A stretch of 64,000 bases of DNA from assembly GCA_039621445.1 (NCBI GenBank), contig CP154955.1, positions 11,396,241 to 11,460,240 on the forward strand. Direction: 5' to 3'. How positions within the stretch are numbered: position 1 is the first letter of the stretch; each line of letters begins with the position of its first letter. The translations under genes were made by a program, and so were the position numbers. This DNA comes from Euglena gracilis. Lineage: Eukaryota > Euglenida > Euglenophyceae > Euglenales. Positions 1 to 14,100 of the stretch are shown here, one piece after another. The notes beneath the pieces are model-generated. The model worked only from the letters and a program-made list of their open reading frames with translations. It had not been told where the DNA came from and did not search any database.

Positions 1-2489
1 CCAAAAGAAACCCAAAAACCACCACAAAAAAGCGCCTACCCTGAGTCCAAGGCGGCGGTCCAGGCCCTACCCGGCGGTGCCACATCCCCCCCCCCCGAGC
101 TGGGAGGGCGGGGCGGGCGCTCTCCTGCAGCTCGGCGGGCTCCTCCTCCGCCAGCAGGTCGTGGGGGTCATCCCCGGCAGGCAGCTTTGAAGACCCCCAG
201 GGGGGTGAGGGGGTGATCCCTCTCACCTCTCCCCCCCCAACGTCGGTGTGTGACCCCCCACCTGAGGCTGGGGGGGGGGGGGCTGGAGAAGCGAAGTTAG
301 CGCCGGCCATAAACAGACAAGAAGCCTGGGGGCTGGGGGGGGGGGGCAGGACTGGACAGGGAGGCCGGTGGGAACCCCCCCCCAATCCTGGTGAGGCGGG
401 GGGTCCGGCCCCCCACCACACACAAGGATTCCCTTTCCCACTGGGTTTCGGGAATACTCTCTCAGTCTTGGGGGGGGGGGTTGCAATAAAATACGCATCA
501 AAAAAAAAAGCCAACCACCCCCTCACGGGGTGCCTTACGAGTCAAAGAAAGGCCTGGCCCCCGTCCTCGGAGCCCTCCTCAAGGTCGTCCTCCTCCAAGT
601 GCTCCCCCGGCACCTCCGCGTCGTCCCCTTCGATGTCGGGCCCAGCGGCCTGCGGGCCGATGGCACGGGTCAGGAAAGGAGCGCGGGAGTAGGAAAAGAC
701 CCCCCCGGGGTCGGTAAGCAATGGTACACATACTTTCAAATGGCCGCCAACTCCAAAGCCCTGCTGCCTCTCCTTTCACAAAACCAGGCAGTCGTTTTTC
801 GAAAACCGGTTGCCACTTCCTATCCCCCCCCGGGGGGTAGGTCACTTGGGCCACTCGACCAAAAATGGCCAAAAATCAAAGGAGTTTAGTCAAAAATCCT
901 AAAAAAATTTCGGCGCCATGTAGCCACTTTCGGCCAATCCTGGCCGAGCCCCCCCGGGGGGTCACTTTGAAAAAACCAGGCAGTCACCCCCGGGGGGGGG
1001 GGGGTCAGACACACCTTAAGCAATGGTGTGCTCCAAGGCACCCGGCAAGCCGCCCACACCCACCAACTCAAACGCCATTGTCCAAATATGCTTCATGGGA
1101 TAAACTATGTATGTGGGATAAGAATATAAATGGATGAGCCAACTTTCCCCCATACTGATGGCTCAGGCATCAAAAAACCACAACACCCAGATGAGAATGA
1201 ATACTTTTCTCTCTCGCCAGGGGGGAGGAACGCAACATGGAGCCTCGAAAATAAGCAATGGAAAAAACGCAAAAAAAAACGCAAAAAAAAACACAAACTG
1301 CCCATAAAAGCCCCCGGGATGAACACTTTCTGCTGGAGAGGACTTAAAAAATTTTTGGATCCGTCAGACAAATTTTTCATTTGGAGAAAAATAAATGACA
1401 TGTAGTTTGTTGACCAAAAAATGCAAAAAAAAATGATAAAAATTTTGTCCCGGGGAGAAATCATGGCCAAAGTGAGGAATTTTTAATTGTTGAAAAGAAC
1501 TTTCCAACAAAAATTAAAAAATCCCAGGGAAAAAAGCAAAAAAAAAACCACAAAAATTTTTCCGAAAACAATAAATGCAAAAAAAAACGCGTTTGCACCC
1601 CACCTCCTGTTCTCACTTCCCAAATTCACTTGGCCCACAACTGTCAAACTCAAGCAAATAGTCAGAATACCTCCGCAGAGCGGATTCCACGCTTCCGCTT
1701 CTTCAGCTGCTTCTTCTTGATCAGCTTCTCCATGCGGGCGTAGAAGTCCGCGTCGTTCTTGGGGGCGTCCTCCTCCTCCTCCTCCTTCTCGCTCTCGCCC
1801 TCCGACTTCGGCTCCCCGTCCCCCTCCTCCGTGTCCCCCTCCTCCTCTTCGTCGCCATCCTCACCTTCATCAGATTCTGCACGCAGGCAAGCGATGTGGT
1901 GGGCCCACAAATCAGTCCCGGACTGCCCGGAACTCTGAGTTGGATGCCTCGTCCTCGGAATGAATGCACAGGGAGTTGGCGGTCACGAATGCCAGGGACC
2001 TGTTTCTCCCTCCCCCCCCCACGAAGGAGGGCACCCCACAAACTGTCCCCGATCGCCCGAGCGTCATTCTTTTCAGCATCGTCAGGGGGGGGGGGAATGA
2101 ATCATCGGGGCTGCAGGGAAGGGTGACAGAGCCACGTTTTGAGATGCTCTGCCCCGTCGCTACTGGTATGACCCACATTTCCCAAACGTTTCGAGGGCGT
2201 CTTCAATGTTTTCTTTCATTCATTTGACGCCTGAAGAAACAGAGCGAAACTTCTTTTGTCCCTGGGCTTGAAAGATTACGGCGTTGCAATGAATATTTAA
2301 GGGTGTTGAGTGTGCACACCCTCCTCACTTTCCTCTTCAAGGGGCTCGATGCCGGTGTTGTCTCCTCCAGGCTGGGATGCAGTCTAAGGTCTGGGGAAAC
2401 ATCCCAGTCAAAAAAAGGGAGGAGGAGGAGGAGGAGGAGGAGGAGGAGGAGGAGGAGGAGGAGGAGGAGGAGGAGGAGGAGGAGGAGGA

Positions 2490-2523
<34 letters not shown>

Positions 2524-4907
2524 GAAGGGGCAGGGAGATATTCTGGCCGAGAATTTTATTCCGGGGTTTTATTCTGGTTTATTCCAGTCAATTTCTGTCT
2601 GTCTGGACTTAGGATTTTGTTTAGCACAACTGGGCCGAGGGGCTCACCCCAGCTTCAGGAATACGGATGCATTCCTTGGGCGCCCAGCCCCACCAAGTGG
2701 TCACTTTGCACCCGGGTGATGCTGGTCTGCGCACCACAACAGACCCCCGCCTTTTCGGGAAAAACAAATGGATAAAAATTGGTGCTCGTTGCCAATGGAG
2801 TCCAGCCACCCATCAAACATCATGTTCAGCAAACAACTGTTTTCTGCCGTCTTGAAGAGCTTGCTTGATGTCCCGGACATGCAATTTTTTACCAACCCCC
2901 GGGGGGGGGAGGGGGGTCACTCCACTTTTCGAAAAACCAGTCAGTCACTTTTTTTGTGAAACCAGTCAGTCACTCCTCCCCCCCCCCCCGAGGGGAGGGG
3001 TTGGTCACTCTGGAATCCAAAGGAAATTTGACCAAAAACATGCAAAAAAAGGCCAAAAATTTTTCCAGCGCCGAAGGACGAAGGCGCCAGGTCACTTTAA
3101 TGGTTTTTTGCCGACCCCCCCCCCTGTGTGCACTGTGGCTGTTTTTTGCCGACCCCCCCCCCCATCCAGGGGAGGGGGTCCGGGCCAAAAACCAGTCAGT
3201 CACTCTGAAAAAAACCAGTCACCCACCCCCCCCCGGGGGGGCAGTGACTAAGTGATTGACTGGTCCCGGACATGCTTGTTCAACAATTTCGTCAAATTCG
3301 GGTCTTATCGCAATCGGATGCAGGCCTGGAACTGGAAAAAATACAAACCAAAATAAACAAAGGGCACAGAAAAACCTGAACGTGCCGTGCTCATCAATGT
3401 ATTTGTGAAGGAACCACCTGATTGAAGGATGATCCATTGTCCCATGGGATCCCTGCCCCCCTCAAAAAACGCTGCAGTCAAATCAGCGTTGATGTTGTCC
3501 TTGTTCACGTTCCTTTGGAAAGAACTCAGTGGCAAAAATTCATTTAGTGCAGCCACACAAGCGGGTATAAAATCCAAACAAAAAAAAAGCATTCAACCAT
3601 GGGGGAAATGGGCAAAGTGAAGGTGTGCTCCTTGTGATTATGAAACGTCATGCTTCACTTCTGAAGTATGAGAAGAGAAGCAAATGAAGCACACCAAAAA
3701 CTTTGGTGCCCGACTAGACGATAGATCGATCAAACTGGGTTCACAGAAGCTTTCACGCCTTTATGTTTGGCAGAAGCCACGTGCTTCGTGCCAAAGACCG
3801 CAGAAAATACACCACATGTTGTCAGATCCTTTCACGAATAAAAAACACTCCCTTGGGGAAAATCTGAATGTGCCTCATTCACCTATCCTTTGGAAGACCT
3901 TGTCTTTTTCATTGGTGGCCCACCCTCTTCATCCGATCCATCAGACATGGGATTGACTGTGTAAAACATGCAAATACATCAAACTTCACCTTCATTGCCT
4001 TTGTGTCTTGCAGAATTCTCATACCATTGCTTGGCACTTTTATTCCGGTTATTCCGGTTTATTCCGGTTTATTCCGGACCGGAATATCTCCCTGCCCCTG
4101 AAGAGGAGCTAGAGGAGGAGGAGGAGGAGGAGGAGGAGGAATCAGAAGTCAACAGAACCACACCACATTTCACACATTTTCCATTATTCCCCCCCCCCTT
4201 GTCTGGAACCATGTGAGCATAGAGTGAACTCATTGTTTGAGCTTACCAGCCAATCTCATCCGAATAATCAAAATCCATAATATTTCCAGTCAAAAATTCA
4301 AGTCATCTGGCCGCCCTTGAGAAAGGTGCAGCATTGGAGGATTCTGACCATTCAACAGGAAGTTCCAAAACTATTTCAAATGGGAGATCCCAGTGGTTTA
4401 ACGTGGGGGGGAGGTCCACTTTCTGAAAGCAAGTTACTGGCTTAAACCAAGTTAATGGGGGTTTCGAAAGCATTTATTTTCGGGGATTTCTGGTTGTTTT
4501 TTTTTAGCAGAGGGGTTAGGTTAGGATAGCAATTGTCATTCAGAAAAGGATCAGGGTTAGGGTTTAGAAGTTAGGCCAAAATAAGCCCTGAAAGTACAGG
4601 ACACCTCCTGCGGGGAGCGCGAAAACACCGGTGAACTTTGACCTTGAATCTCCTGCGCGGGGGGGGGGGGATTGAATGGGGGGGCCTCTATTTCGGTGCG
4701 AAGCGCTAAAAATTTTGACCCAAATTGACCTCAAAAGTGGATCCCCTGTACCTCCTCCCCTGGGGGGTTGGGCTGGTGGGCGGGGGGATCCGAGTCCTGG
4801 GTCATTCACTTAACCCCCGAGTGGTTCTCACATCTTGATAAAAAAACCGCAGAACGGCCACTGAAAAGTCACTGATGGTCCCATCCCTTGCCGCAAGCAA
4901 TATAGAA

Positions 4908-4944
<37 letters not shown>

Positions 4945-4970
4945 GTGTGTTGTGTGTGTTGTGTGTATTG

Positions 4971-5005
<35 letters not shown>

Positions 5006-5053
5006 TGTGTGTGTGTTGTGTGTATTGTGTGTGTTGTGTGTATTGTGTGTGTG

Positions 5054-5119
<66 letters not shown>

Positions 5120-8100
5120 CGCGCGCGCGCGCGCGCGCGCGCGTGCGATAATTTGAAACGTCTGAAACTGCTGCCTGGTCAAACACGGCCAAAAAAAAGA
5201 CGTCAATCCCTGCGGCCCGGCCTGGACTTCGCCCAACTGCTTGGTGCGGTGGATGTCGCCCAGCTTCTGGACGTGCGCGTGCAACCGCACGTCGTGGTGG
5301 TCGTCGTACTCCTGCGACGCATCCATGGGAGGCAGGGATGCATGGGATGTCCGGGGGGGGGGGGTCGGTCCCCCCCTACCACCCAACCCCCCACACCACC
5401 TGCCTCGATACCGACAAGCGTCCAATCTATCCCTGGGGGACAATGTCCCTCATCACTCCCCCCCCCACAATCCTGAAGCCTATTTATGACACAGCTGTAT
5501 GATGTCTGTCTTGTATGGTTTTTTAAAAAATGGTTCTTGAGAAATGCCTTCCGATGGCCCCATTTTGGGGTGGTTTCCCCCATGGGGTCCTGCGCTGGGC
5601 TGGTGGTGGTGGGGGACGGGAGTTGAAGCCTTTTCCAGTCTCTGAGCTGGACCCCGGGGGGGGGTCGTTAAGCCTTGTTTGGCGGATTTCCCCCATCCAA
5701 CCAAGGTGATGTGCGGAGGTGCCCATCCCATCATGCTAACAGCGCCCTCCGCTGAGGCCCAGACCCGGGCATCTGCCCAACCCCTCCCTGGGGTTGGCAG
5801 GCCCACCCACCCCCGGGGGGTTTTTGGAGTTAAAAAGGATCGGGGGCAGTGGAGCAATGATTTATTTATGATATCTGAAGCAAGATCGCCAAAGTTCCCA
5901 CAATGGGTGCTGATATGATGCCAATCTCTAAAGTGTACTTGCATTCAGCAGATGCCAAGCCATCGGCGGTGCAAAACACACGCAACTAGTGGCCGGTAAA
6001 AAAAACATTCTCCTGAGAGTGTCCACTTCATCCGATCAACCAAACTAGAACCGAGGAACCCCCCTCAGGAAGTGCAGGCACCTTCCAACACTAGTTTTGG
6101 TTGTCGCCACCTGGGACACAAGGTATTTTGCTTTGCTCAAATGGTCATTCGTCATAAGAGTCTGAGTGGCTCCTTTCCCAGTTAGATGTGGCAACTTCCA
6201 CAAACCACCGGAGCAGGCCGTTTGGACAACAACTTTCAAGTTAGAGGATCTTCTTTGGAGCTGTGTTTAAAATGATCGTTTTCCAATCACTTTCTTTTTT
6301 ACTTTTGGCATTGCCAAAAGTTCCAATCACTTATGTCAGTCCCCCCCTCAGTGTGCCGTCATGTGCAGCCCTTTCCCCACCCAACGACACCAATGAGGCG
6401 GAAACATGCCACAATGAATTTGGACAGACTGTTCGCCCACAAAATCAGTGCACCGTGAAAAATGCAGACTCGTCGTGACTGGAGGTGAGGCAAGGCATTC
6501 GACACAGCCGGCACGATGCCTGTGGCAAACTGGTGTTAACCTCGCGCAGCGTCCTTGAAAAGGAATGGAACCCCCAATCCCGCCACTTGAAAAAGGAGAA
6601 CCTTTGATTGCGAAGTGACGATTTGGCAGAATTTCACTTAAACCTAAAAATAGAAATTCACCTCTCTTGACACTTGCCAACAAGCCGCTTCAAATCAATC
6701 AACCCCTTTTTGACCTTTGCAAAGCCAAAATCGCGGCACCGCACACATCGGAATAATGTCGAGTTGCAACCCAGCCCGGTGATGTGTTTCGCATATGGTT
6801 AACCGGTATTCACGGCGTTTGCGCCATTTTTGATTTCCATTTTTGTAACCATTTTCGGAACGCAACAGTGGGCGACACCTCGGTCCCAATCATGCGAAGT
6901 TTCTCTTCCAGATCCTTGGTATCATCCGCAATGTCGAAGATGGACTCCTCTGAAGCCAAAGGAAAATGTCTTCCGTGTCAAAGAACGACATTTTAGGTGC
7001 TCAGCCCATGGAGGTATCAGAGTGCAGATTCATTTAGTAACCCCCAGGGGGTGCGTTTTCCCGGGCCCAATCCATCGTCAACCATGCACAGCATGCACAA
7101 TTCCCGGGGGGGGGGGGGTTGACCCAGCCACCCACCCAAAACCAAACAAAATCAGCCAAATACTCTGGAAAAATTTTCAGCCTCTCCCGGCCTTCAGCTG
7201 GGAGAGGACTGGCCCAAGCCATCAGCCAGCCATCAAAACTCCACCCCCACCCCACTGTGGATTCGGATCACATCAGTGGCATGTCAAAAAAAACATCACT
7301 GACCCTTCGGGAAATGAGGACACAAACCGGCGCGGAATCGCCCCCGGGGGGGGGGGGGGGTTGGCACATCCCACCCAGTTTGGACCCCTTCGCGGGTGAA
7401 TGACTCGGGCCTGGCAGGGAGTTAGGGGTCAAATGAAGGTGATTCGGAAACTCGGGATCCAGTCGCTAGAGACTGGGAAAAAATACCGGGAACTGGGCCG
7501 GGGTCATGGTGATAATCCGCGGTTTTCATCACCTACCTAGGAGCAGGAGAGGTGCCCCCCCCCAGTATCCGCTATCCGCCAGGCACCGAGGCGGCACAGC
7601 ACGCGCGCACCTCCGCCCGCGGTGTCCACCGGGTTGTTGTCCTTGTTGTAGCCCCAGACCGCCTGCTTCAGCTTCTTGGCCACCACCTTGCGGCGCGCCT
7701 TCTTGATCGCCCGCTCCTGCTTCTTCTGGATCTCCGCCTGGGGGGGGGGAGCAGGGAGGCAGTTCCGCATAGAGAAACCCCCAAATAATAAAAACCCCAA
7801 AATATTAAATCACCAAACAGGCTTTTGCCTGAGGACCCTGGGGGGTCCACTGGCTAGCCATTTACTAGATACACGCCCCGGGGGGTCCGGGGGTCCCCCG
7901 ACTGGAAAAAAAAATCCTCCGGCTCTGTGCGCCGAGATGGAATTGAGGTTATATTCTGTGTTTTTGGGCTGATATTGTTCAAAAAAAATCCCAAAAATGG
8001 CCAACGTTTTTAAGAAGTTTTGGGGTCCAAAAAATTTTGCACCGGTCACTGGAAAAAAATTCCACTAGCTGGCCATGTTAGTGGACCCCAGGGGGGGGTC

Positions 8101-11100
8101 ACTTACGTAATAAATAATATAATAAGGATTTCCACTATCCAAATTTGGACTAGCTGCAGTCCAGCCCCCTCCCAGGGGGGGGGGGGGGCAGAAGGACCCC
8201 CTGCTCCAGCTGGCTCCCGGCTACATACTGGATTGGTACCACCTGGATTGTACCCGAAAACGGGAAAAGCCCAAAAACTCCCAAACATTGGAGGCGAATA
8301 CATACAGCCTTGAGCTCACATACATACATACACATACATGCATGCGTACGTACGTAAATACATACATTCATACATATGTACATACATACATACATACCTA
8401 CCTACATACATACACACATACATACATACATACATACATACATACATACCTACATACATACATACATACATACATACATACATACATACATACATACATA
8501 CATACATACATACATACATACATACATACATACATACATACATACATACATACATACATACATACATACATACATACATACATACATACATACATACATA
8601 CATACATACATGCATGCATACATACATACATACATACACACAAACATACATACATGCACACATGCAAGCATCTTTGCATCCATCCATCCATCCATCCATC
8701 CATACGTTCTCTTTCAGAACATCCGTGCTGGCAACTCTTCAATCGACAGTAAACTTGACGATTTAGTCTGCCCAGTCATACCAATTCGCCCTCCAGCTCT
8801 TCGATGTCCTTGTCGCTGTCAGACTTCGCATCCAAATCGATCTCGTCTTCCTTTGCTAAATGAGAAAAAAAAAGTCGAAAACTGAGGGGGGGAGGCCGAA
8901 CATGTGGAAAAATATATAATTGATTATCTGAGACTTACGGCTTGCAAAAGTCTTAGCAAAAAAATTGGTAAACCCTTCAAAATTAACAAAAACAAAAATT
9001 ACAAAAATGCAAACAAAAATTTGTTCCCTGTTTACTGGCACAATCACTCTGCCCAGTGTGGTATTCCCAAAATGACATCAGAAAGGGATCAGTGCACACA
9101 TCGTAGCTGAGTTTGTCTCTTTCTCTGTTTGAGGGGTGGCATGTGGGGGGGACATTCAAAGGACATTCAAACCTGGCTCATCACCACGCTGGAGTGCAAT
9201 CCGGACATTCTCTTCTTTGCGCAGCTGGTGCCCGGGGTGGACACAGCCAGAGATTGAGATTGAGAAAGGAGGACGGCTTGATTCACTAACAACGGTGCAT
9301 TGCAGTGAGGAAACCACTGGCACCAGTGTGTCGCAAAATTCGTTGCAAAACCAGTGTGGAACCACTCCCTCACACTTGCGGGCCACCCCAATTTGGGAAC
9401 ACACCACCACCCCACTGCCCCCCGCCCCATCGCTCTGAGGCGGCCCCGGCCCTCGCCTGCCACTGCAGCAGCTTCTTCATGGTCCACATGCCCAGGACCT
9501 TGAGGTCCTTGCACGCCTCCAGCAGCAGCGGCGTGGTGTGCATGCTGCTCTTGAACCTGCGGGGCCGAGAAATGGCGGCGGGGGGGGGGGGGGTTCCGTG
9601 GCAGGTTCCTGGGATCCGCTTCCATGCAACAGGCACGCCCCATGAAGAGAATGGCAAAACCAAGCAAACACTAACACTCACACTCACACACGCACATGTC
9701 CCATGGCAGAGAACAATTCTTGTTTAAACAGGACAAACTCTCATACTGAAATGAATTGGGGGGGGGGCTAATTGGTGTACTCATGCCTGTCGATAAAGTG
9801 AACTACCTGGGTGCTTAAGGTTAAACCATAAATGGAAAGGGGGTGAAGGAAAAGCATGATCCGGTGCCTTGAGCGCATGCTTTGCAGTCCGAGGTCCACA
9901 GCATCGCTTCACATGATAGTGTGGCGTTCTCCGGGTTTTGCTGAGGGGCCCAAACCCGGGCCCGGCCCACACCGGTCCTCGCTGCCGTCGTCCTCGAATG
10001 TGATCTCGTTGTAGTTGCGCAGCATGGTCTCCGGCATTTCGTCCATCACGAAGTCAGTGATGGACACCTTCTTGTACAGCAGAAGCCCCGGCGCGTCGTA
10101 GCCGCTGGGCACAGGCTGGTGGTTCACGAACCCCACTCTCACACACCCACACCCACCCACCCACCCACACACACACACACCCACACCCACGCCCACACCC
10201 ACACCCAGAGCCACAGCCACCCACCCACACATGCACACAACCAACACACCACACACCACACATACACACACGCGCGCGGATGAACACCCACACCACAACA
10301 CGCAGACAATTCACTGTCCCCAGTACCAAGCTGTTGCTCCTTCGTCAGGACCCCGGGGGGGGGGGGTGTAATAACTGGGGGGGGGGGGTACATTCATAAA
10401 CCCAGATCAGTGGCAGAGGGAAACTGGCCGAGTGGCAACAGCCCTCCCAGCTCCCCGTTCGGCACCGGCCTGGGGGGCCTTCTTCTTGCGGTTGGCCTCC
10501 AGCTCGCGGGCCAGCTGGTTCATCACCTGCCGTTTCTGGAACGGGGGGGGGGGGGGGCTTGGGACATTGGGTGCCAGGCAACGGCAAGAGAGTGGCGAGG
10601 CGGGGGTTTCTTCCCTTTGAAAAGGCCTGCCTCAGCCAGCGCGCTGTCCAGTTCGAGAGGAAATGCGATCGAATCAAGCTCAGGATGTCCGTTGGTGACG
10701 GTGGATGATAAATGAGTGATTCAAGTTTTGTCAAAATTTATCAACAATCATTAACATACCTACCCCCCCCCTCGGCTGACTGGTCCGAGTCATGTTGGAC
10801 CCAACGATCCGGGGGGGGGGACAACTTTGGGGGGCAACTTTGGAGGCCAAGTTGGGGGGATATTAACTCCAACACACTGGGGGTCCAAGCCAGGGGACAA
10901 TGAGCCAAGGGGGGGGGGGGGTAGCCGAGGAGGTTCAACCGCCAACACATCAAGCGCACCTTGAGGGGCTTGTCCTCCTCCGGCTTCGGCGCCATCTCTG
11001 CGAACACTTCCTTCGGGTTGAAGAACTTCGGGTCCACGCTGCGCGGGGCCTTGGGGCCAGGGCTTGCTCCCTCCCAGTCCCCCCATCCACAGTGAACCCC

Positions 11101-14100
11101 CCCCAATTAGAAGCCCCCCCCTCGGATTTCCCGCCAAAATCCAAATAACACCCCCAGGCAGCCGCACGTGTTCAAGGCGCTGGCAAACTGCAAGCACACA
11201 AACTCTTAGCAATACTTCGGTTTCTTGAACCATTTGGTGAGGGTTGGGACAGAGGACGCTTGGCACATAAAAAAGAGTGATTTGCACATCAACAGAAATC
11301 CAAAAGGACTGATTTTTTTTTCACCCGGTGCGAAGCGCCGAAGATTTTTTGGGGCCGCACACGGGTACCCGATTAAGAAGCCTCGGGTTTTCTGCAGACT
11401 GACTGAATAGTAGCCTCGGGTGTCATTTTCCAGGCAGGCATTTCCAGGGACATGTAATTAAAATAATCCGACAGTAATGCATCCCCCTGAGGACACCACA
11501 GAGGTGTTTTTTGGTTGGGGAGACAGCCCTGCGTGTAGCCGATGCATACGATGAAGATCTCAGCGGAGGTGAACCGGGAGGACTCTGGCTTGGTGGCGTG
11601 GGCCTGGGAGAAGGGGGTGAGAGGGTGATGCCAAGTTGGGAATGTGTTGGTGAATCAAAATTCGTTCAAAACAGAGGCCCCATAAAGCAACGTAATAACA
11701 TATACAGAACGGGATATCATATAAAAGTGATATGATGGATGTGTTGCATTGTATATCATTCATGCATAAGATATAATTGGCATTGTAAGTGTGTTTTTAC
11801 AATTTAGGTGTTATTTATCTGTACACCCCAAATTGGTAAGCAGCCAGATAAGCTTGGTCACCCTCCCCCAAAGGTACAACATGGATGACCACAGCAAGGC
11901 CGAAGTCAAGGCCAGGGATGGGAAAAGGACTGGTGGGGGGGGTCGATCCCCCCACCCACCACGTCACTCACAAGACAAATTCCAGACGCTGAACGAAAAA
12001 TTTGCAACTCAAAATCTGGGTCCACCCGCCTCACACACGAGGATGGAGGGGGGGAGGTCGATCGCCCCCTATCAAGCATACAGCTTGCGGGATTCCCATT
12101 CAGATAATGAGCAAAGGGACGGCAAGGGAGCGCACCTTCTCAAACAGCTCCTTCAGCACGAACATCAGCTTCGGGTAGTCGGAGGAGCGGAACACCTTCG
12201 TCACGAACACGCCGCCCTTCACGAGGAACTCACACGCAAGCTTGCACGCCGTCAGCACCAGCACGTTCTGCACATACGCATCCTTGTCCCACGCGCCGGA
12301 CACATTGGGGGCCCCGTCGTGCAGCACCACGTCCGCCTGGCCGGGCGGGGCGAGGGGGCTGGAGGCATCCCAAATTTCCAAATTCCTCCATCCTGCATTT
12401 CCACCAATGATCCCAGCGTTAATCAAAACCCTGGTTACAGTCGCTACAGAAAAAAAAACACCGTACCACAAAGTTCACACCTTCTTTCTCAGCACCATGG
12501 TCGTTGAGCTTACTTTTGCAAAAGCGCAGAAAATTCAATTAAATAAATGAAAATGAAATGAATTAAATTCTGAATAAAAATGAAGATTCCTGAATTTTGC
12601 CATTTCCAGCGATCTGATCGGCGGTGGCATGTCTGGCGGGATGCGCAACATGCTTATCTCTTGTCCCAAAGAATAACAACTATTTCCCAGGATGAGGCAC
12701 AAATAGCCCAACGTTGCGCGATGGGTTTGAAGAAAATTGGGACATACCAAAACCCATGGCAAAATCTCATTTCATCAGGGCCACATAGAGGGTCTTTTCT
12801 CGAGATTTTTGAAAGATCGCGGAAACATCAAATATAAAATTAAAGAAAGGATGTTAGCCTTTGAGGAAAAAATCTGTCGCAAGTCCAGGTCCCACATTTC
12901 ACGGTTCACTGCAGTCAAAAACGCAAAACAAACACCAATGAAAAACAAATACCAAAAAACATCAAACAAAAAAAGAACAATGATTAATCAGCAGGGAATA
13001 TTCTCTTTGGCATGGTTGGCCTATAAACTATTCAAAATGAACCTGAACTGCGGGTTACAAAAAAAAGAAAAAGTGTGTCACTTTCAAATAAACGATATGC
13101 AATCTTCTGCCGGGAATTGAGACAGTTGAAACCTTGCGGTTGCCGAGGCTCTGCTTGATGGTACGCCGCACCTTCTCTGTCAGGAAATCCCCCACGATGG
13201 TCTTCACACCAGGGATGGGTTTGATGGGCATCAGATCTCTGCCATCGGATTGGCTGCTCTAGGAATTGCATCCACCGTCTCGAAACCATACATTAATTTC
13301 AGACTTATCAAACAAGGATAGAACCATGTGGAAAAATTGACTTTCTTCCCATGAACAAAGGAAAGGGATTGAACATTCAGTAAAAAAAAATTGGAATACA
13401 CTGAAATTTGAAATTTGAAATAAAAAAATTTAAATAAGCAAAAGGTGTAGGCTTCAGTGATGGCAGACAAGCAGATGGTCAACACCAACTATGGTGGATG
13501 CAATCGTCATTGTCTTCTGCGCAATTTGCAGCCACCCTCCTGGCGCAGCCCCCAAATCCAGCAGCGTCCTACAGAATGGGAAACAAAATACACAAAACAG
13601 TATCAAAATAAGTTATTCTCATACTCTGGGCTTCACAATACGGATTTGCTGTTTCACTTTCTGGAAACAGAAAGAAAAGCAGAAGGATTCTATAAAATAT
13701 TGCTGTTGTTCAATCTATTGGTAAAACCCCCCCAAATAATAACCCCCCCCCCAAATAATAACCCCCCAAATAACAACCCCCCCCCCCGAGGATCGACTTC
13801 GGCCGCCCAAATAATAACCCCCCCCCCCTCTGGCAGGTGTGAGGGCAAAGGAAAAAAGAGTCAAAAATTAGCAGAAATGTTGCAAAAAAAGTCACAAAAA
13901 TGGATCAAATTGGTGCAGAAAATATGCCAAAAAAGCACCCAATTTTCAAAAAAGCCCAAAAATGCCAAAAAAGTGACCATTGGAGCCTGTGGAGGGGTTT
14001 TCGGGTCGCCCAAATAATAACCCCCCCCCAAATGATAAACCCCCCCCCCGGACCCCGACTTCGGGTGTCCAAATAATAAACCGGGGGGGGGTTATTATTT

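Noticed and set aside
542-649. Reading SPB1 to a stop codon at 542-544
   Set aside because: The protein would end in an acidic linker without the Spb1_C domain. A donor at 614 (GAG|GTGCCG) and a further acidic exon near 110-170 make continuation more likely, though the junction is not settled.
4502-4580. Possible telomere array
   Set aside because: Only a few GGTTAGG words; too short to call beyond a mention.
8300-8700. CRISPR-like array
   Set aside because: Simple tetranucleotide repeat without unique spacers; no array with spacers was seen anywhere in the window.
8288-8885. Open frames of IHTY or MYVC repeats
   Set aside because: Translated CATA tetranucleotide repeat, not a protein.
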